This document shows positions 7,669 to 15,387 of a stretch of 15,870 bases of DNA, one piece after another (position 1 is the stretch's first letter; each line of letters begins with the position of its first letter). This stretch comes from FEN-1297 sp964618785 (lineage in GTDB: Bacteria > Bacteroidota > Ignavibacteria > Ignavibacteriales > Ignavibacteriaceae). The DNA lies in the NCBI GenBank assembly GCA_964618785.1, contig CAZUCY010000088.1, positions 1 through 15,870 of the forward strand, written 5' to 3'. The position numbers and the translations under genes are program-made. The notes beneath the pieces are model-generated. The model saw only the letters and a program-made list of their open reading frames with translations. It searched no databases and had not been told where the DNA came from.

Positions 7669-8547
7669 TCAAAATATTACTGATTCTAACTGACTTTTAA
7701 ATAATTCTTCATGATTGTCTATAAACTTGTTTAAATTGCTTTCATTACCGAATTTCAGTATATCTATAATACCTTCATCAAGTTGAATGTTATCATCCCA
7801 ATAAAAACATCCGATGCAGAGTCTTTGAGTCATATAATCCGCGAGATGTACAATTGAGGCAAGTACTTTATTACCTTCAATAACTGAAGGACGGTGATGG
7901 AAGGCAATCGTTTCGCCAAGATTTTCGGGTAAATTCCATCAGTTTGCTAAAAGCTGACCTATTTCCTGATGAGTTACACCAAGTGTTTGTTCTTCTGCCA
8001 TTAAATATCTCATTTCCTGTGATTCTGCCAGTCCGCAAATTTCATTGAACTCGGAGTTAAAATATCTTTGAATAATAGTAATGCCTAAATCATGCAGCAA
8101 ACCAGCAGTGAAGACCTCTCCCGTTCTTTGATATCTTAGTTCATCAGCTATTCTTTTTGCTGCACTTGCAGTCATTAATGAATGGGTCCAGTATGAAGCA
8201 TTATCCCAATTCTTACCGTCGGTTCTTTTAAACGCTTCAATCATTGAAAGCGCCATCACAATATTTTTGATATGGTCAAAACCCAAAATGACAATTGCAA
8301 ATTCAATTGTAGAAACACGTCTTGGAATTCCATACAAGGGCGAATTTGCTACAGTTAATATTTTAGCTACCAGTCCCTGATCTTTATTTATTACTTTTCC
8401 AAGGTCCGCAGCGCTTGTAAGGGGGTTATTCAATAATTTTGAAACTTCAATCATAATCACAGGCATTGAAGGCAAACTTCTAATGCTGGATAGCAGTTTA
8501 ATAAAAGTCTTTTTTTTCGGTAAATTTTCAACCATAATTTTATTCAT
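7669..8547 (-). pseudogene. HDOD domain gene interrupted by an in-frame TGA
   Basis: As written, the frame opened by ATG 8547 stops after 202 residues. The same frame continues for 89 more codons to TGA at 7669-7671, and that tail is plainly homologous: WNLPENLG, AFHHRPSV, and ASIVHLADYMTQRL against WNFPEILC, LTHHNPNR and SSIVHLADYMTQKL in the next gene. With the TGA read as one residue, the product is 292 residues, against 294 in its neighbour. The front part is intact: LPSMP (25-29), ANSPLYG (67-73), LLHDLGI (150-156), HQEIG (193-197). Losing the tail would remove the HH pair and final helices of the domain. The start overlaps the end of fliA by 8 bp; an alternative ATG lies at codon 5. It could be a recent nonsense mutation, a sequencing error or a recoded stop; the sequence alone cannot decide. 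Confidence 0.85.
7939..7941 (-). other. In-frame TGA within the first HDOD gene
   Basis: Codon 203 reads TGA where the paralogue has Lys203 (LLAN-stop-WN against FLAEKWN). A single change from AGA (Arg), CGA (Arg) or GGA (Gly) would create it. TGA acts as a true stop elsewhere here, for instance at the ends of fliQ and the intact HDOD gene. Confidence 0.9.
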
Positions 8548-9169
8548 TTATGTATGCCAATTTTGTTTTAAGCATGTCAATTATTCTCGAGTGTACTTGA
8601 GAAACTCTCGATACCGTAATATTCAACATTTTAGAAATTTCTTTATAATTTAAATTCTCAAAGTAATATAAACTTATAATAAGCCTATCCCTTTCATCCA
8701 ACTCTTTAATTGCTTTGAATAAAAGTTCCTTAGCTTCGTTTTTTTCGGCAATGACATCAGGTATTTCGTTATCATCAGGAATAACTTCATATAGAAGATA
8801 GCCGTCTTCATCATCAACGGGGCTATTTAATGAAACGTTGGAATACAATGTTTTCTTTTGTTTATCTGGTAAAACCGGTCGGGGTTTGATCTGAAGTTTC
8901 CGTAATTCATCAATAATTTTTCCTCTGATTCTTTGGATCGCATAGGTCTCAAACTTTGTACCGTATTGCGGATTAAATCGATCTATTGCTTCACTTAATC
9001 CTTCAACACCAAACTGGAAATAATCACGGTCGTCAAGAATATCCAGGTTTATAAACTTAGAATTATGAATTACATAATGAACTAATTTAATATAGTTCAA
9101 AATAATTTGCTTTTTAAGGTTTGCTGTCGGAGTAGATTTAAATTCTGTCCACAAGTTTACATTATTCAT
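8540..9169 (-). CDS. fliA: Flagellar sigma factor FliA (sigma-28), short form
   Basis: This RNA polymerase sigma factor should direct late flagellar and chemotaxis promoters. Region 2 is well kept: DYFQFGVEGLSEAIDRFNP (49-67), then GTKFETYAIQRIRGKIIDELR (70-90), close to E. coli FliA. Region 4 is also clear: LDERDRLIISLYYFENLNYKE, then ISKMLNITVSRVSQVHSR at ~178-195 as the helix-turn-helix that reads the -35 element. At 209 residues it is some 30 shorter than E. coli FliA. The missing part is region 3: after DELR there are only about 22 residues before NVSLNSPVDDED, where E. coli has roughly 65. AGGAAA lies about ten bases before the ATG. It sits 5 bp after the small membrane gene and overlaps the HDOD gene by 8 bp. 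No flgM anti-sigma gene is seen in the window. Confidence 0.93.
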   Translation of the reverse strand: MNNVNLWTEFKSTPTANLKKQIILNYIKLVHYVIHNSKFINLDILDDRDYFQFGVEGLSEAIDRFNPQYGTKFETYAIQRIRGKIIDELRKLQIKPRPVLPDKQKKTLYSNVSLNSPVDDEDGYLLYEVIPDDNEIPDVIAEKNEAKELLFKAIKELDERDRLIISLYYFENLNYKEISKMLNITVSRVSQVHSRIIDMLKTKLAYINE

Positions 9170-9174
9170 ATTAA

Positions 9175-9450
9175 TTATTTCCTGTGATTATTTTCAAATA
9201 TTTCATTATGTTTATCTGACGATACTTTGTTGACAGCTTTAACAAACATTATAACTATAATACTTAGAAGTACCGTAATTGAAATGAATATGAGGAAGGA
9301 TCTGAAAAGAACGTCTTGAACAGGCAATTCCATTCGACTAAAAAAAATTACACCTAAACAAAATGCCAGAAGACCGACTTGTAGGACTATTTTATTCATT
9401 TTATTAAGCTTTTTTTCTATAGAAATGCCAAATACTGTACCAACCCACAA
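9175..9450 (-). CDS. Small two-helix membrane protein of unknown function
   Basis: I do not recognise this protein. The longest reading uses TTG at 9450 (91 residues); ATG at 9399 gives 74 residues starting directly before the first membrane helix. Neither start has a clear ribosome site, so the N-terminus is uncertain. Two hydrophobic helices are visible: VLQVGLLAFCLGVIFF (~22-37) and FLIFISITVLLSIIVIMFV (~52-70), joined by a short polar loop (SRMELPVQD). A charged tail follows (SSDKHNEIFENNHRK). Such a hairpin would place both ends on the same side of the inner membrane, probably the cytoplasm. It lies between flhG and fliA with only 5 bp to fliA, so it is co-expressed with flagellar regulators; a role in their regulation or membrane placement is guesswork. 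Confidence 0.65.
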   Translation of the reverse strand: MWVGTVFGISIEKKLNKMNKIVLQVGLLAFCLGVIFFSRMELPVQDVLFRSFLIFISITVLLSIIVIMFVKAVNKVSSDKHNEIFENNHRK

Positions 9451-9516
9451 GGATTTTTGTACTATTATAAATTTGATTTATGGTGAATTTTACAAGATAT
9501 AAGAAAGCTAGATGAA
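9451..9516 (-). promoter_or_regulatory. Spacer before the small membrane gene/fliA, with possible weak promoter
   Basis: On the minus strand this 66-bp gap holds a perfect TATAAT (9464-9469). The best upstream match to a -35 is TTGTAA (9490-9495), but the spacing is 20 bases, longer than usual, so this is only a candidate. A start here would let fliA and the HDOD module be expressed apart from the export genes. A 10-base direct repeat (TATGGTGAAT on the plus strand) occurs at 9479-9488 and again in the flhG end at 9522-9531. Confidence 0.25.
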
Positions 9517-10344
9517 TTACGTATGGTGAATATTAGCCATATGAGCGAATTCATATAAGCTCTCAGAAACATTAAGGATTTGGCGGCATGCTGATGATAA
9601 AGGAGATCGTTTTAAAATGGGCTCTTGAGCCATAATAGCTTCCCCTACAGCTTGATCAAAACGAATAATTCCAATCAAGTTTAATTTTTCATTAAGGAAA
9701 TGTCCTGCAGCCGAGGTCAAATTTCTAAAAGCTGTTCTACCTTCTTCTTCATCGCAACATTTATTTATTAAGATAGTCTTTTCCCCTTTATAATTATGGG
9801 CATTTAAGAGTTTAAGAATAACGTAGGCATCCATTACTGCAGTCGGTTCTGGTGTAGTAACAATAACATTAACATCAGCTTGCTTGAGGATAGAAAGGAT
9901 TTCTTCACTTGCCCCAGAACCGGAATCAATGAATATAAAATCATATCCCCGTTGAATTTTTTGCAATTGGTTAAAAAAATAAATAATAGACTCATTTTTT
10001 ATTCGTGGATAACTTAACCTGCCTGAATCCCCGAAAATAAAATGTAGATTTGGTTCACATTCCACAATAGTCTCATGCAGCAAACTTTTACCTGAAAAGA
10101 AGTCACCAACTGTTTTTTCAGGGATTTCATTAAACATAATGTTTGCATTTGAAAGGTTTTGATCAAAATCAATGAATAAAATCTTGCAATGTTCAGATAG
10201 TGCGTGGGCAATATTAAGCGAGAGAAATGTTTTTCCCGTTCCACCTTTCCCTGAAGTGAAGATAAAGGTTTTTGCGCCACCTCTTTTTTTTAAACCGGTA
10301 GTAAACCGATTTAATTCTAGGACTCTTTCTGCCTGACCTAACAT
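9517..10344 (-). CDS. flhG: MinD-like ATPase FlhG (FleN/YlxH family)
   Basis: This 275-residue ParA/MinD-family ATPase is the partner of FlhF; in other bacteria it limits flagellar number and stimulates FlhF GTPase. The deviant Walker A motif SGKGGTGKT lies at 31-39 with the signature first Lys (K33), FIDFD at 57-61 gives the A' motif, and FIFIDSGSG at 136-144 is the Walker B region. TTPEPTA (163-169) and LINKC (192-196) are also family marks. The N-terminus has GQAERVLEL, equivalent to the FlhG activator helix (DQA..LR), but Asp is replaced by Gly. A C-terminal amphipathic membrane-targeting helix is likely around YEFAHMANI but not sure. AGGAAA stands nine bases before the ATG, which overlaps the flhF stop (TAATG). 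Confidence 0.93.
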   Translation of the reverse strand: MLGQAERVLELNRFTTGLKKRGGAKTFIFTSGKGGTGKTFLSLNIAHALSEHCKILFIDFDQNLSNANIMFNEIPEKTVGDFFSGKSLLHETIVECEPNLHFIFGDSGRLSYPRIKNESIIYFFNQLQKIQRGYDFIFIDSGSGASEEILSILKQADVNVIVTTPEPTAVMDAYVILKLLNAHNYKGEKTILINKCCDEEEGRTAFRNLTSAAGHFLNEKLNLIGIIRFDQAVGEAIMAQEPILKRSPLSSACRQILNVSESLYEFAHMANIHHT

Positions 10345-11483
10345 TAGTTATACTTTCCTGTATAAACCATATTTGCTATAAACTCCGGATCTGCAGAAAT
10401 TATGTCGTCTGGAATTACCTGTCCATTGGAAAGGAACGAGACCGGAGTATCAAAATTTGTGACAACATTTAGAATATTTCCAAAAGTTACTGCCTCATCT
10501 ATCTTGGTAAATATGATTGAATTATATTGAAACAGCTTAAATTTATCGGCGACATCATACAAATTTTTAGTTGTTCCGGTAGAGCTTAAGACAAGGTAAG
10601 TATCGTCGACTTTTGCCGCAGACAGGAATTCATTTGTTTTTTCCAGTTGATCAATATTTCTTTGACTCCGTCCGGCTGTATCAATAAATATAATATCTTT
10701 CTTCTTAAATGAGTTTAGTAATTTTGGTATATCAGAAAGTTCATATGCTACCAGCATTTCAATGTTGCTAATCTCTGAGAATATTCGCAGTTGATCAATT
10801 GCGCCAAGCCTGTAAGTATCAATTGAAATTAATCCGACATCAAGGTTGTGTAAAATTTTTGAAATAACAGCAAGCTTTGCAATACAAGTTGTTTTTCCGA
10901 CACCAGTCGGGCCAACGAGTGCTACTTTTTTAGGTCTTCCTTTTTTATTCACCTCAAATTTTGCAGTTGAAATGATTGAAGCGATACTTGAAAGAACGTA
11001 ACTATCAATGTTAGTGCGATGAAGAAAACTTTTATATTTTTTTAATTGGTCTAGAATAGATGAAATAATGGGTTTTTGAACTTCTCTGTTAAAAAGTGTA
11101 TCAACTATTTCTTTTAGTTCTTTATCGATATTAACATCGGCTTCCACCGCCACTTTCGGATGAGATAAATTAAGTTCTCTTTGGTTAAGAGAAGCATTTC
11201 TAGAAACAGGATTAATAAAGATTTTACTTGAAAGTTCCTTTATTGCATCTGAAAAATTATTCTCTGACCGGTTAATTTTAGTAGTTTTTCCTGAATTTTC
11301 ATACATGAAAACCTGTTCTTTTTCCTCAATACCAGCAGTAAGTTCGAACATCCGGTTGGAGCTGCACGAATTATTTCCATAAAGCACACGCGTACCAAGG
11401 ATTACAGCATCACTTCCTAATTCCTGTTTCATTTGCGATGAAGCTTGTTTTAATGTGGGCGCAATAAATTTCTTAATTTGCAT
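10344..11483 (-). CDS. flhF: Flagellar SRP-type GTPase FlhF
   Basis: A 379-residue member of the SRP GTPase family that in other bacteria marks the site of flagellar assembly, often the pole. The N-terminal B domain opens with MQIKKFIAPTLKQA and ELGSDAVILGTRVL, followed by a polar, poorly conserved linker (~60-115). The N domain covers ~120-180. The G domain shows G1 GPTGVGKTT (191-199), DTYRLGAIDQLR (222-233), DTAGRSQRN (268-276), TKIDEA (326-331) and the closing LSNGQVIPDDI. All nucleotide-binding motifs look intact. The start is firm: GGAGGT lies 5 bases upstream, inside the last codons of flhA, giving an 11-bp overlap. It is followed immediately by flhG, the usual pair. Confidence 0.96.
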   Translation of the reverse strand: MQIKKFIAPTLKQASSQMKQELGSDAVILGTRVLYGNNSCSSNRMFELTAGIEEKEQVFMYENSGKTTKINRSENNFSDAIKELSSKIFINPVSRNASLNQRELNLSHPKVAVEADVNIDKELKEIVDTLFNREVQKPIISSILDQLKKYKSFLHRTNIDSYVLSSIASIISTAKFEVNKKGRPKKVALVGPTGVGKTTCIAKLAVISKILHNLDVGLISIDTYRLGAIDQLRIFSEISNIEMLVAYELSDIPKLLNSFKKKDIIFIDTAGRSQRNIDQLEKTNEFLSAAKVDDTYLVLSSTGTTKNLYDVADKFKLFQYNSIIFTKIDEAVTFGNILNVVTNFDTPVSFLSNGQVIPDDIISADPEFIANMVYTGKYN

Positions 11484-13521
11484 TTAATACCTCCAATTTA
11501 TCAATAAATTCTATTTCTATACTCGAAGGCAATTCGGAATATGATAGAATAGAAACATCCGGGAAAGATGAATTAATTAACCTGTAGAAATACGGCCTAA
11601 TTGTTGCCGAAGTAATTATTATAGGCATATAACCAAGTATTCTGAATTTTTCCACGTAACTGCCTATTATTTCATTTAATTGCTTCAAAATAGTCGGATT
11701 TAATCCAAGTGTTTGAATAGCTTCCTTTTGATTTTGTAATGCTTTTGTAATAAAAGTTTCCATTTCTTCACTTAAAGAAACAGCATGAATAACGCCATTA
11801 TTATCTTTGTATAAATTAGCTAAAGTATCACCGATGGAATGTCGTACATATTCAGTTAAGACATCTACATTTTTTGTTACTTTTGAATAGTCAATTAATG
11901 CTTCCAAAATCTGGACAAGATCTTTTATGGGAATTAGTTCCTTTAGGAGGTTCTGCAGAACCTTCTGAATTGTGCCAAGAGATAATGAATCGACATTTAT
12001 ATCATCAATAACAGCCGGATATTCTTTTTTCAAATTTTCCAACAATTGTTTAACAGCTTGTCTTGTAAGAATTTTATCGAAATTCTTTTTTAAAGTTTCC
12101 TGGAGATGGGTCGAAAGTACCGAAATACTGTCAACAACAGTATATCCTAATAACTCAGCTTTATCTTTTTCGTCACGGGTAATCCAATAACTTGCCAGAT
12201 TGAATGCAGGATCTTTCGTTGATATTCCATTAAGAGCTTCAGTAACACTGCCGGGATTCATTGCAAGGAATCTATCAGTATAAATTTCATAAACAGCAAT
12301 AATATTGCCTTTAATTTTTATTATATATTCATTTGGCTCAAGCTGAAGATTATCACGAACTCTTACCGGGGGAATTAAAACACCGTACTCAAGGGCTATA
12401 AACTTTCTTGTAGAAGATATTTTATGAAATAAATTACCCCCTTGTTTTTCATCAACAAGACTGATTAGCCCGTAACCTATTTCAATTTCAACAGGGTCTA
12501 CCTGCAGGTACTGCTCAACTTTTTCTTCAACTGGAACTGGTTCAACAGCCTGTGTTTCTTTAGCAGATTTTATCGCAGATTTCTTTTTGCTTATAATATA
12601 AGCACTTACCCCCAATAAAACCCCAAGCAGCATAAAAGGAATTGCAGGCATACCGGGAATAAAGGCAAACAAAGTGACAGCGCTGCCTACTGTACCAAGT
12701 ACTCTTGGATTGGAAAGCAACTGCTTTTTCATTTGAACATCTAAAGGTGTCCCTGAAGCACTTCTTGTAACGACCAAACCGGCAGCAGTAGAGATTAATA
12801 AAGCAGGAATTTGTGATACTAATCCATCACCAATGGTTAATATTGTATAATTGTGTAAAGCGTCATTAAATGACATCCCTTTACTTGCTACACCGATAAT
12901 GAACCCGCCAATAATATTAATTCCGTTTATTAATAATCCCGCAATAGCATCACCTTTGACAAACTTACTCGCACCGTCCATTGCGCCGTAAAATTCGGCT
13001 TCTCTTGAAATATTTTCTCTTCTAATTTTGGCTTCGGTTTCATTTATTAATCCGGTATTTAAATCGGCATCTATAGCCATTTGTTTACCGGGCATTGCAT
13101 CTAAAGTAAAACGGGCAGCAACTTCAGAAATTCTTCCAGAACCTTTGATAATAACAATAAATTGAATTATAACAAGGATAATAAAGATTATAAAACCTAC
13201 AACATAATTTCCACCCACAACAAAAGCGCCGAAAGTTTCGATTACTTTTCCTGCATAGCCGTCTAATAAGATCAATCTTGTTGAATTTATATTAAGTGTC
13301 AAGCGGTAGAGAGTTAATACAAGCAGTAGGCCTGGAAACACCGAAATATCAAGCGGAGATTGAATATACAACGAGACAATGAGGACTAAAATTGAAAACG
13401 TAATATTGACCGATAGAAAGAAATCCAATAATCCCGCAGGAAGCGGCATTATCATTAGCCCAAGCATAAAAATAAGAGCAAATGCCAGAAGGATGTCAGT
13501 ATTTTTTCCTAATATTTTCAA
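11473..13521 (-). CDS. flhA: Flagellar export gate protein FlhA
   Basis: At 682 residues this is a full-length FlhA, the large export-gate component that uses proton motive force and forms the cytoplasmic docking ring. About eight membrane helices occupy residues 9-310. The FHIPEP-family signature is at 137-159 (RFTLDAMPGKQMAIDADLN), and GDGLVSQIPALLISTAAGL follows at 231-249. A charged linker (~311-340) leads to the soluble domain, with IGYGLISLVD, SVLSTHLQETLKKN, LTRQAVKQLL and the ending YSELPSSIEIEFI. The start is TTG, one base after the flhB stop; a TAA in frame three codons upstream rules out a longer form, and the next Met (19) lies inside the first helix. No strong Shine-Dalgarno is seen, so coupling to flhB translation is likely. 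Confidence 0.97.
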   Translation of the reverse strand: MKILGKNTDILLAFALIFMLGLMIMPLPAGLLDFFLSVNITFSILVLIVSLYIQSPLDISVFPGLLLVLTLYRLTLNINSTRLILLDGYAGKVIETFGAFVVGGNYVVGFIIFIILVIIQFIVIIKGSGRISEVAARFTLDAMPGKQMAIDADLNTGLINETEAKIRRENISREAEFYGAMDGASKFVKGDAIAGLLINGINIIGGFIIGVASKGMSFNDALHNYTILTIGDGLVSQIPALLISTAAGLVVTRSASGTPLDVQMKKQLLSNPRVLGTVGSAVTLFAFIPGMPAIPFMLLGVLLGVSAYIISKKKSAIKSAKETQAVEPVPVEEKVEQYLQVDPVEIEIGYGLISLVDEKQGGNLFHKISSTRKFIALEYGVLIPPVRVRDNLQLEPNEYIIKIKGNIIAVYEIYTDRFLAMNPGSVTEALNGISTKDPAFNLASYWITRDEKDKAELLGYTVVDSISVLSTHLQETLKKNFDKILTRQAVKQLLENLKKEYPAVIDDINVDSLSLGTIQKVLQNLLKELIPIKDLVQILEALIDYSKVTKNVDVLTEYVRHSIGDTLANLYKDNNGVIHAVSLSEEMETFITKALQNQKEAIQTLGLNPTILKQLNEIIGSYVEKFRILGYMPIIITSATIRPYFYRLINSSFPDVSILSYSELPSSIEIEFIDKLEVLNAN
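11489..11494 (-). promoter_or_regulatory. Shine-Dalgarno of flhF inside flhA
   Basis: GGAGGT on the minus strand, embedded in codons for the last residues of FlhA (LEVLNAN) and five bases before the flhF ATG. It fixes the flhF start within the overlap. Confidence 0.85.
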
Positions 13522-13522
13522 A

Positions 13523-14608
13523 TTAAATTATAGATTTTTTCTTTTTACTATTTTTCAACTTATAAATATATGCCAATATCTGTGCCACAGCTTTAAATAG
13601 TTTTGCAGGGATTTCCTCACCTATATTGCAAAATTTATATAATGCCCGTGCTAATTCACGATCTTCATGAATAGGAACGCCGTTTTCGGCTGCTACGTCT
13701 TTTATTCTTAGCGCCAGTTCATCCACACCTTTGGCTAAAACTCTTGGCGCAGAATCTTTTTTAATGTCGTATCTTAAAGCAACTGCAAAGTGAGTTGGAT
13801 TTGTTATAACTACATCTGCTTTGGGAACATTTTTCATCATGCGGCTTTTAGCTGCTTGATATTGCAACCTGCGGATACGTGCTTTGATAATAGGGTCGCC
13901 TTCCATTTGTTTATTTTCTTCTTTAATTTCCTGTTTGGTCATCATTAATTCTTTTTTAAACTTAAACTTCTGATAGATTAAATCAACGGCTGCAATTATT
14001 GCATATACCAATACAATCTTCCAAAGAAGAGTATATGCTGCTTCAATCATATAATTAACCACTTCAGGAATAGTTAATTCTGCAAGCATTGAAGCATTTA
14101 AGATCAGTCCGGCAAGAATACTGTATGTAAAACCACCGATTATGGCAAGTTTTAATAATGATTTTGCAACTTCTATAAGCGAATGTGTAGAAACAAATAT
14201 TCTTTTAAGACCATTTACGGGATTAAATTTACTTAAATTGGGCACCAAAGATTTAAAAGTAATTTTAAAACCTACTTGTGCTATATTAACTACTAAAGCT
14301 ATAACTAAGAGGGTGCCGAGAATTGGAGCTAGGGTTAAAAATAAAAAGTAAAGACAGTGTGTGATAAAGTCCTGGAGAAAATCTTTATTGACATTTAAAT
14401 TATCAAGAGTGTTGAAAATTCCGATTGAAAAATCTGAAAGTCGGCTGCTTATATATTTCTGAGTAAGATAAATCATCAGCAATCCGGTTGTAAAAATTGC
14501 AAGTGAATTCACTTCAACGCTTTTAGCAACTTTCCCTTCATTTCTACTATCATTTTGTCTTTTACCGGTCGCCTGCTCGGTTTTTTCTTGTCCGTCTGTT
14601 TCAGCCAT
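13523..14608 (-). CDS. flhB: Flagellar export gate and substrate-switch protein FlhB
   Basis: A 361-residue FlhB, which joins the gate and switches export from rod/hook to filament substrates. The N-terminus is the typical polar GQEKTEQATGKRQNDSRNEG segment, followed by four membrane helices between ~33 and 215 (around 35-50, 85-110, 150-172, 190-212). The cytoplasmic part begins with KFKFKKELMMTKQEIKEE and contains the self-cleaving NPTH at 270-273, then HFAVALRYD, VLAKGVDELAL, and IHEDRELARALY, all conserved. A Lys-rich tail ends the protein. All residues needed for self-cleavage are present. It starts 2 bp after fliR and stops one base before the TTG of flhA. Confidence 0.97.
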   Translation of the reverse strand: MAETDGQEKTEQATGKRQNDSRNEGKVAKSVEVNSLAIFTTGLLMIYLTQKYISSRLSDFSIGIFNTLDNLNVNKDFLQDFITHCLYFLFLTLAPILGTLLVIALVVNIAQVGFKITFKSLVPNLSKFNPVNGLKRIFVSTHSLIEVAKSLLKLAIIGGFTYSILAGLILNASMLAELTIPEVVNYMIEAAYTLLWKIVLVYAIIAAVDLIYQKFKFKKELMMTKQEIKEENKQMEGDPIIKARIRRLQYQAAKSRMMKNVPKADVVITNPTHFAVALRYDIKKDSAPRVLAKGVDELALRIKDVAAENGVPIHEDRELARALYKFCNIGEEIPAKLFKAVAQILAYIYKLKNSKKKKSII

Positions 14609-14610
14609 AC

Positions 14611-15387
14611 TTACTGTCCCATTGATTTAATTAATAAATACAAATTATCTTCATATCCCTTTAATAAATATTTTATTACATAAAGGTATACGGGGACCAA
14701 AGAAATAAGCAACATAAACCCGACGACTATAATAAGCGGTTGAGCCACAAAAAAAACCTGCATCTGAGGAATTACTTTCCCAATTATTCCTTCGGCAATA
14801 TGGATAAGAAAAAATGAAGCAATAATTGGTGAAGTAATTTTAACAGCAATTATGAATACGGTAGCGGAATAATTTATTAACAATTGATAAACAGGCTCGT
14901 TTATTGTGAATTTTCCAATTTGAATAACTGAAAAGGAGTAAACTAACCCGCTAATAATATAATGATGCCCATTTATTAAAAAGAAAATAATTATAGATGC
15001 ATAGAAAAAAAGATTGCCCACAACATTTTCGCTTGAATTATCCATTGGGTTTAATATTTCCGACATAGAGAGTCCCATTTCAAGACCTATTAGTGTGCCC
15101 GAATAAGAAATGCCGTGGAAAACGAAATTCAACATAAACCCTATGACAAGACCATTAATAATTTCTTTTACGGCATTAGTAAAAATCCATGCCATATTAT
15201 ATTCAACAATTATTTTGGATTTGTCTATAGTTAAAAAGACAATATAAGAAATAATAAGCGACAGAAATATCTTGACTAAGGTGGGTATTCCCTCATGTCC
15301 ATAAATAGGGGAGGCTACAAAAGCAGCCAATATTCTTAAAAAGATAAGCAGAACAATAATGAAATCGGCTATGGGGATATTTATCAT
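14611..15387 (-). CDS. fliR: Flagellar export gate protein FliR
   Basis: A 258-residue integral membrane protein of normal FliR length that joins FliP and FliQ in the channel core. Visible marks are the N-terminal hydrophobic segment with FLRILAAFVASPIYG, GLVIGFMLNFVFHGISYSG and the nearby GLEMGLSM, an SENVVGNLFFYASI segment, and a hydrophobic C-terminal part with PQMQVFFVAQPLII. Several strongly hydrophobic helices are seen throughout. The last ~20 residues (LLKGYEDNLYLLIKSMGQ) form a cytoplasmic-looking tail. Its ATG overlaps the fliQ TGA (ATGA), so translation is coupled. Confidence 0.96.
   Translation of the reverse strand: MINIPIADFIIVLLIFLRILAAFVASPIYGHEGIPTLVKIFLSLIISYIVFLTIDKSKIIVEYNMAWIFTNAVKEIINGLVIGFMLNFVFHGISYSGTLIGLEMGLSMSEILNPMDNSSENVVGNLFFYASIIIFFLINGHHYIISGLVYSFSVIQIGKFTINEPVYQLLINYSATVFIIAVKITSPIIASFFLIHIAEGIIGKVIPQMQVFFVAQPLIIVVGFMLLISLVPVYLYVIKYLLKGYEDNLYLLIKSMGQ

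Noticed and set aside
7939..7941. Genome-wide reassignment of TGA to an amino acid
   Set aside because: TGA terminates fliQ within the classic ATGA overlap with fliR and ends the intact HDOD gene at the start of the next gene; both proteins have normal lengths, so standard TGA stops are used.
9479..9531. Direct repeat TATGGTGAAT as an operator or duplication scar
   Set aside because: Ten bases only, one copy inside flhG coding sequence and the other in the spacer, in AT-rich DNA; chance is a sufficient explanation, so it is not listed as a feature.
10014..10280. Open frame of 88 codons on the minus strand within flhG
   Set aside because: It lies wholly inside the strongly conserved ATPase gene in another frame and its translation resembles no protein; a shadow frame.
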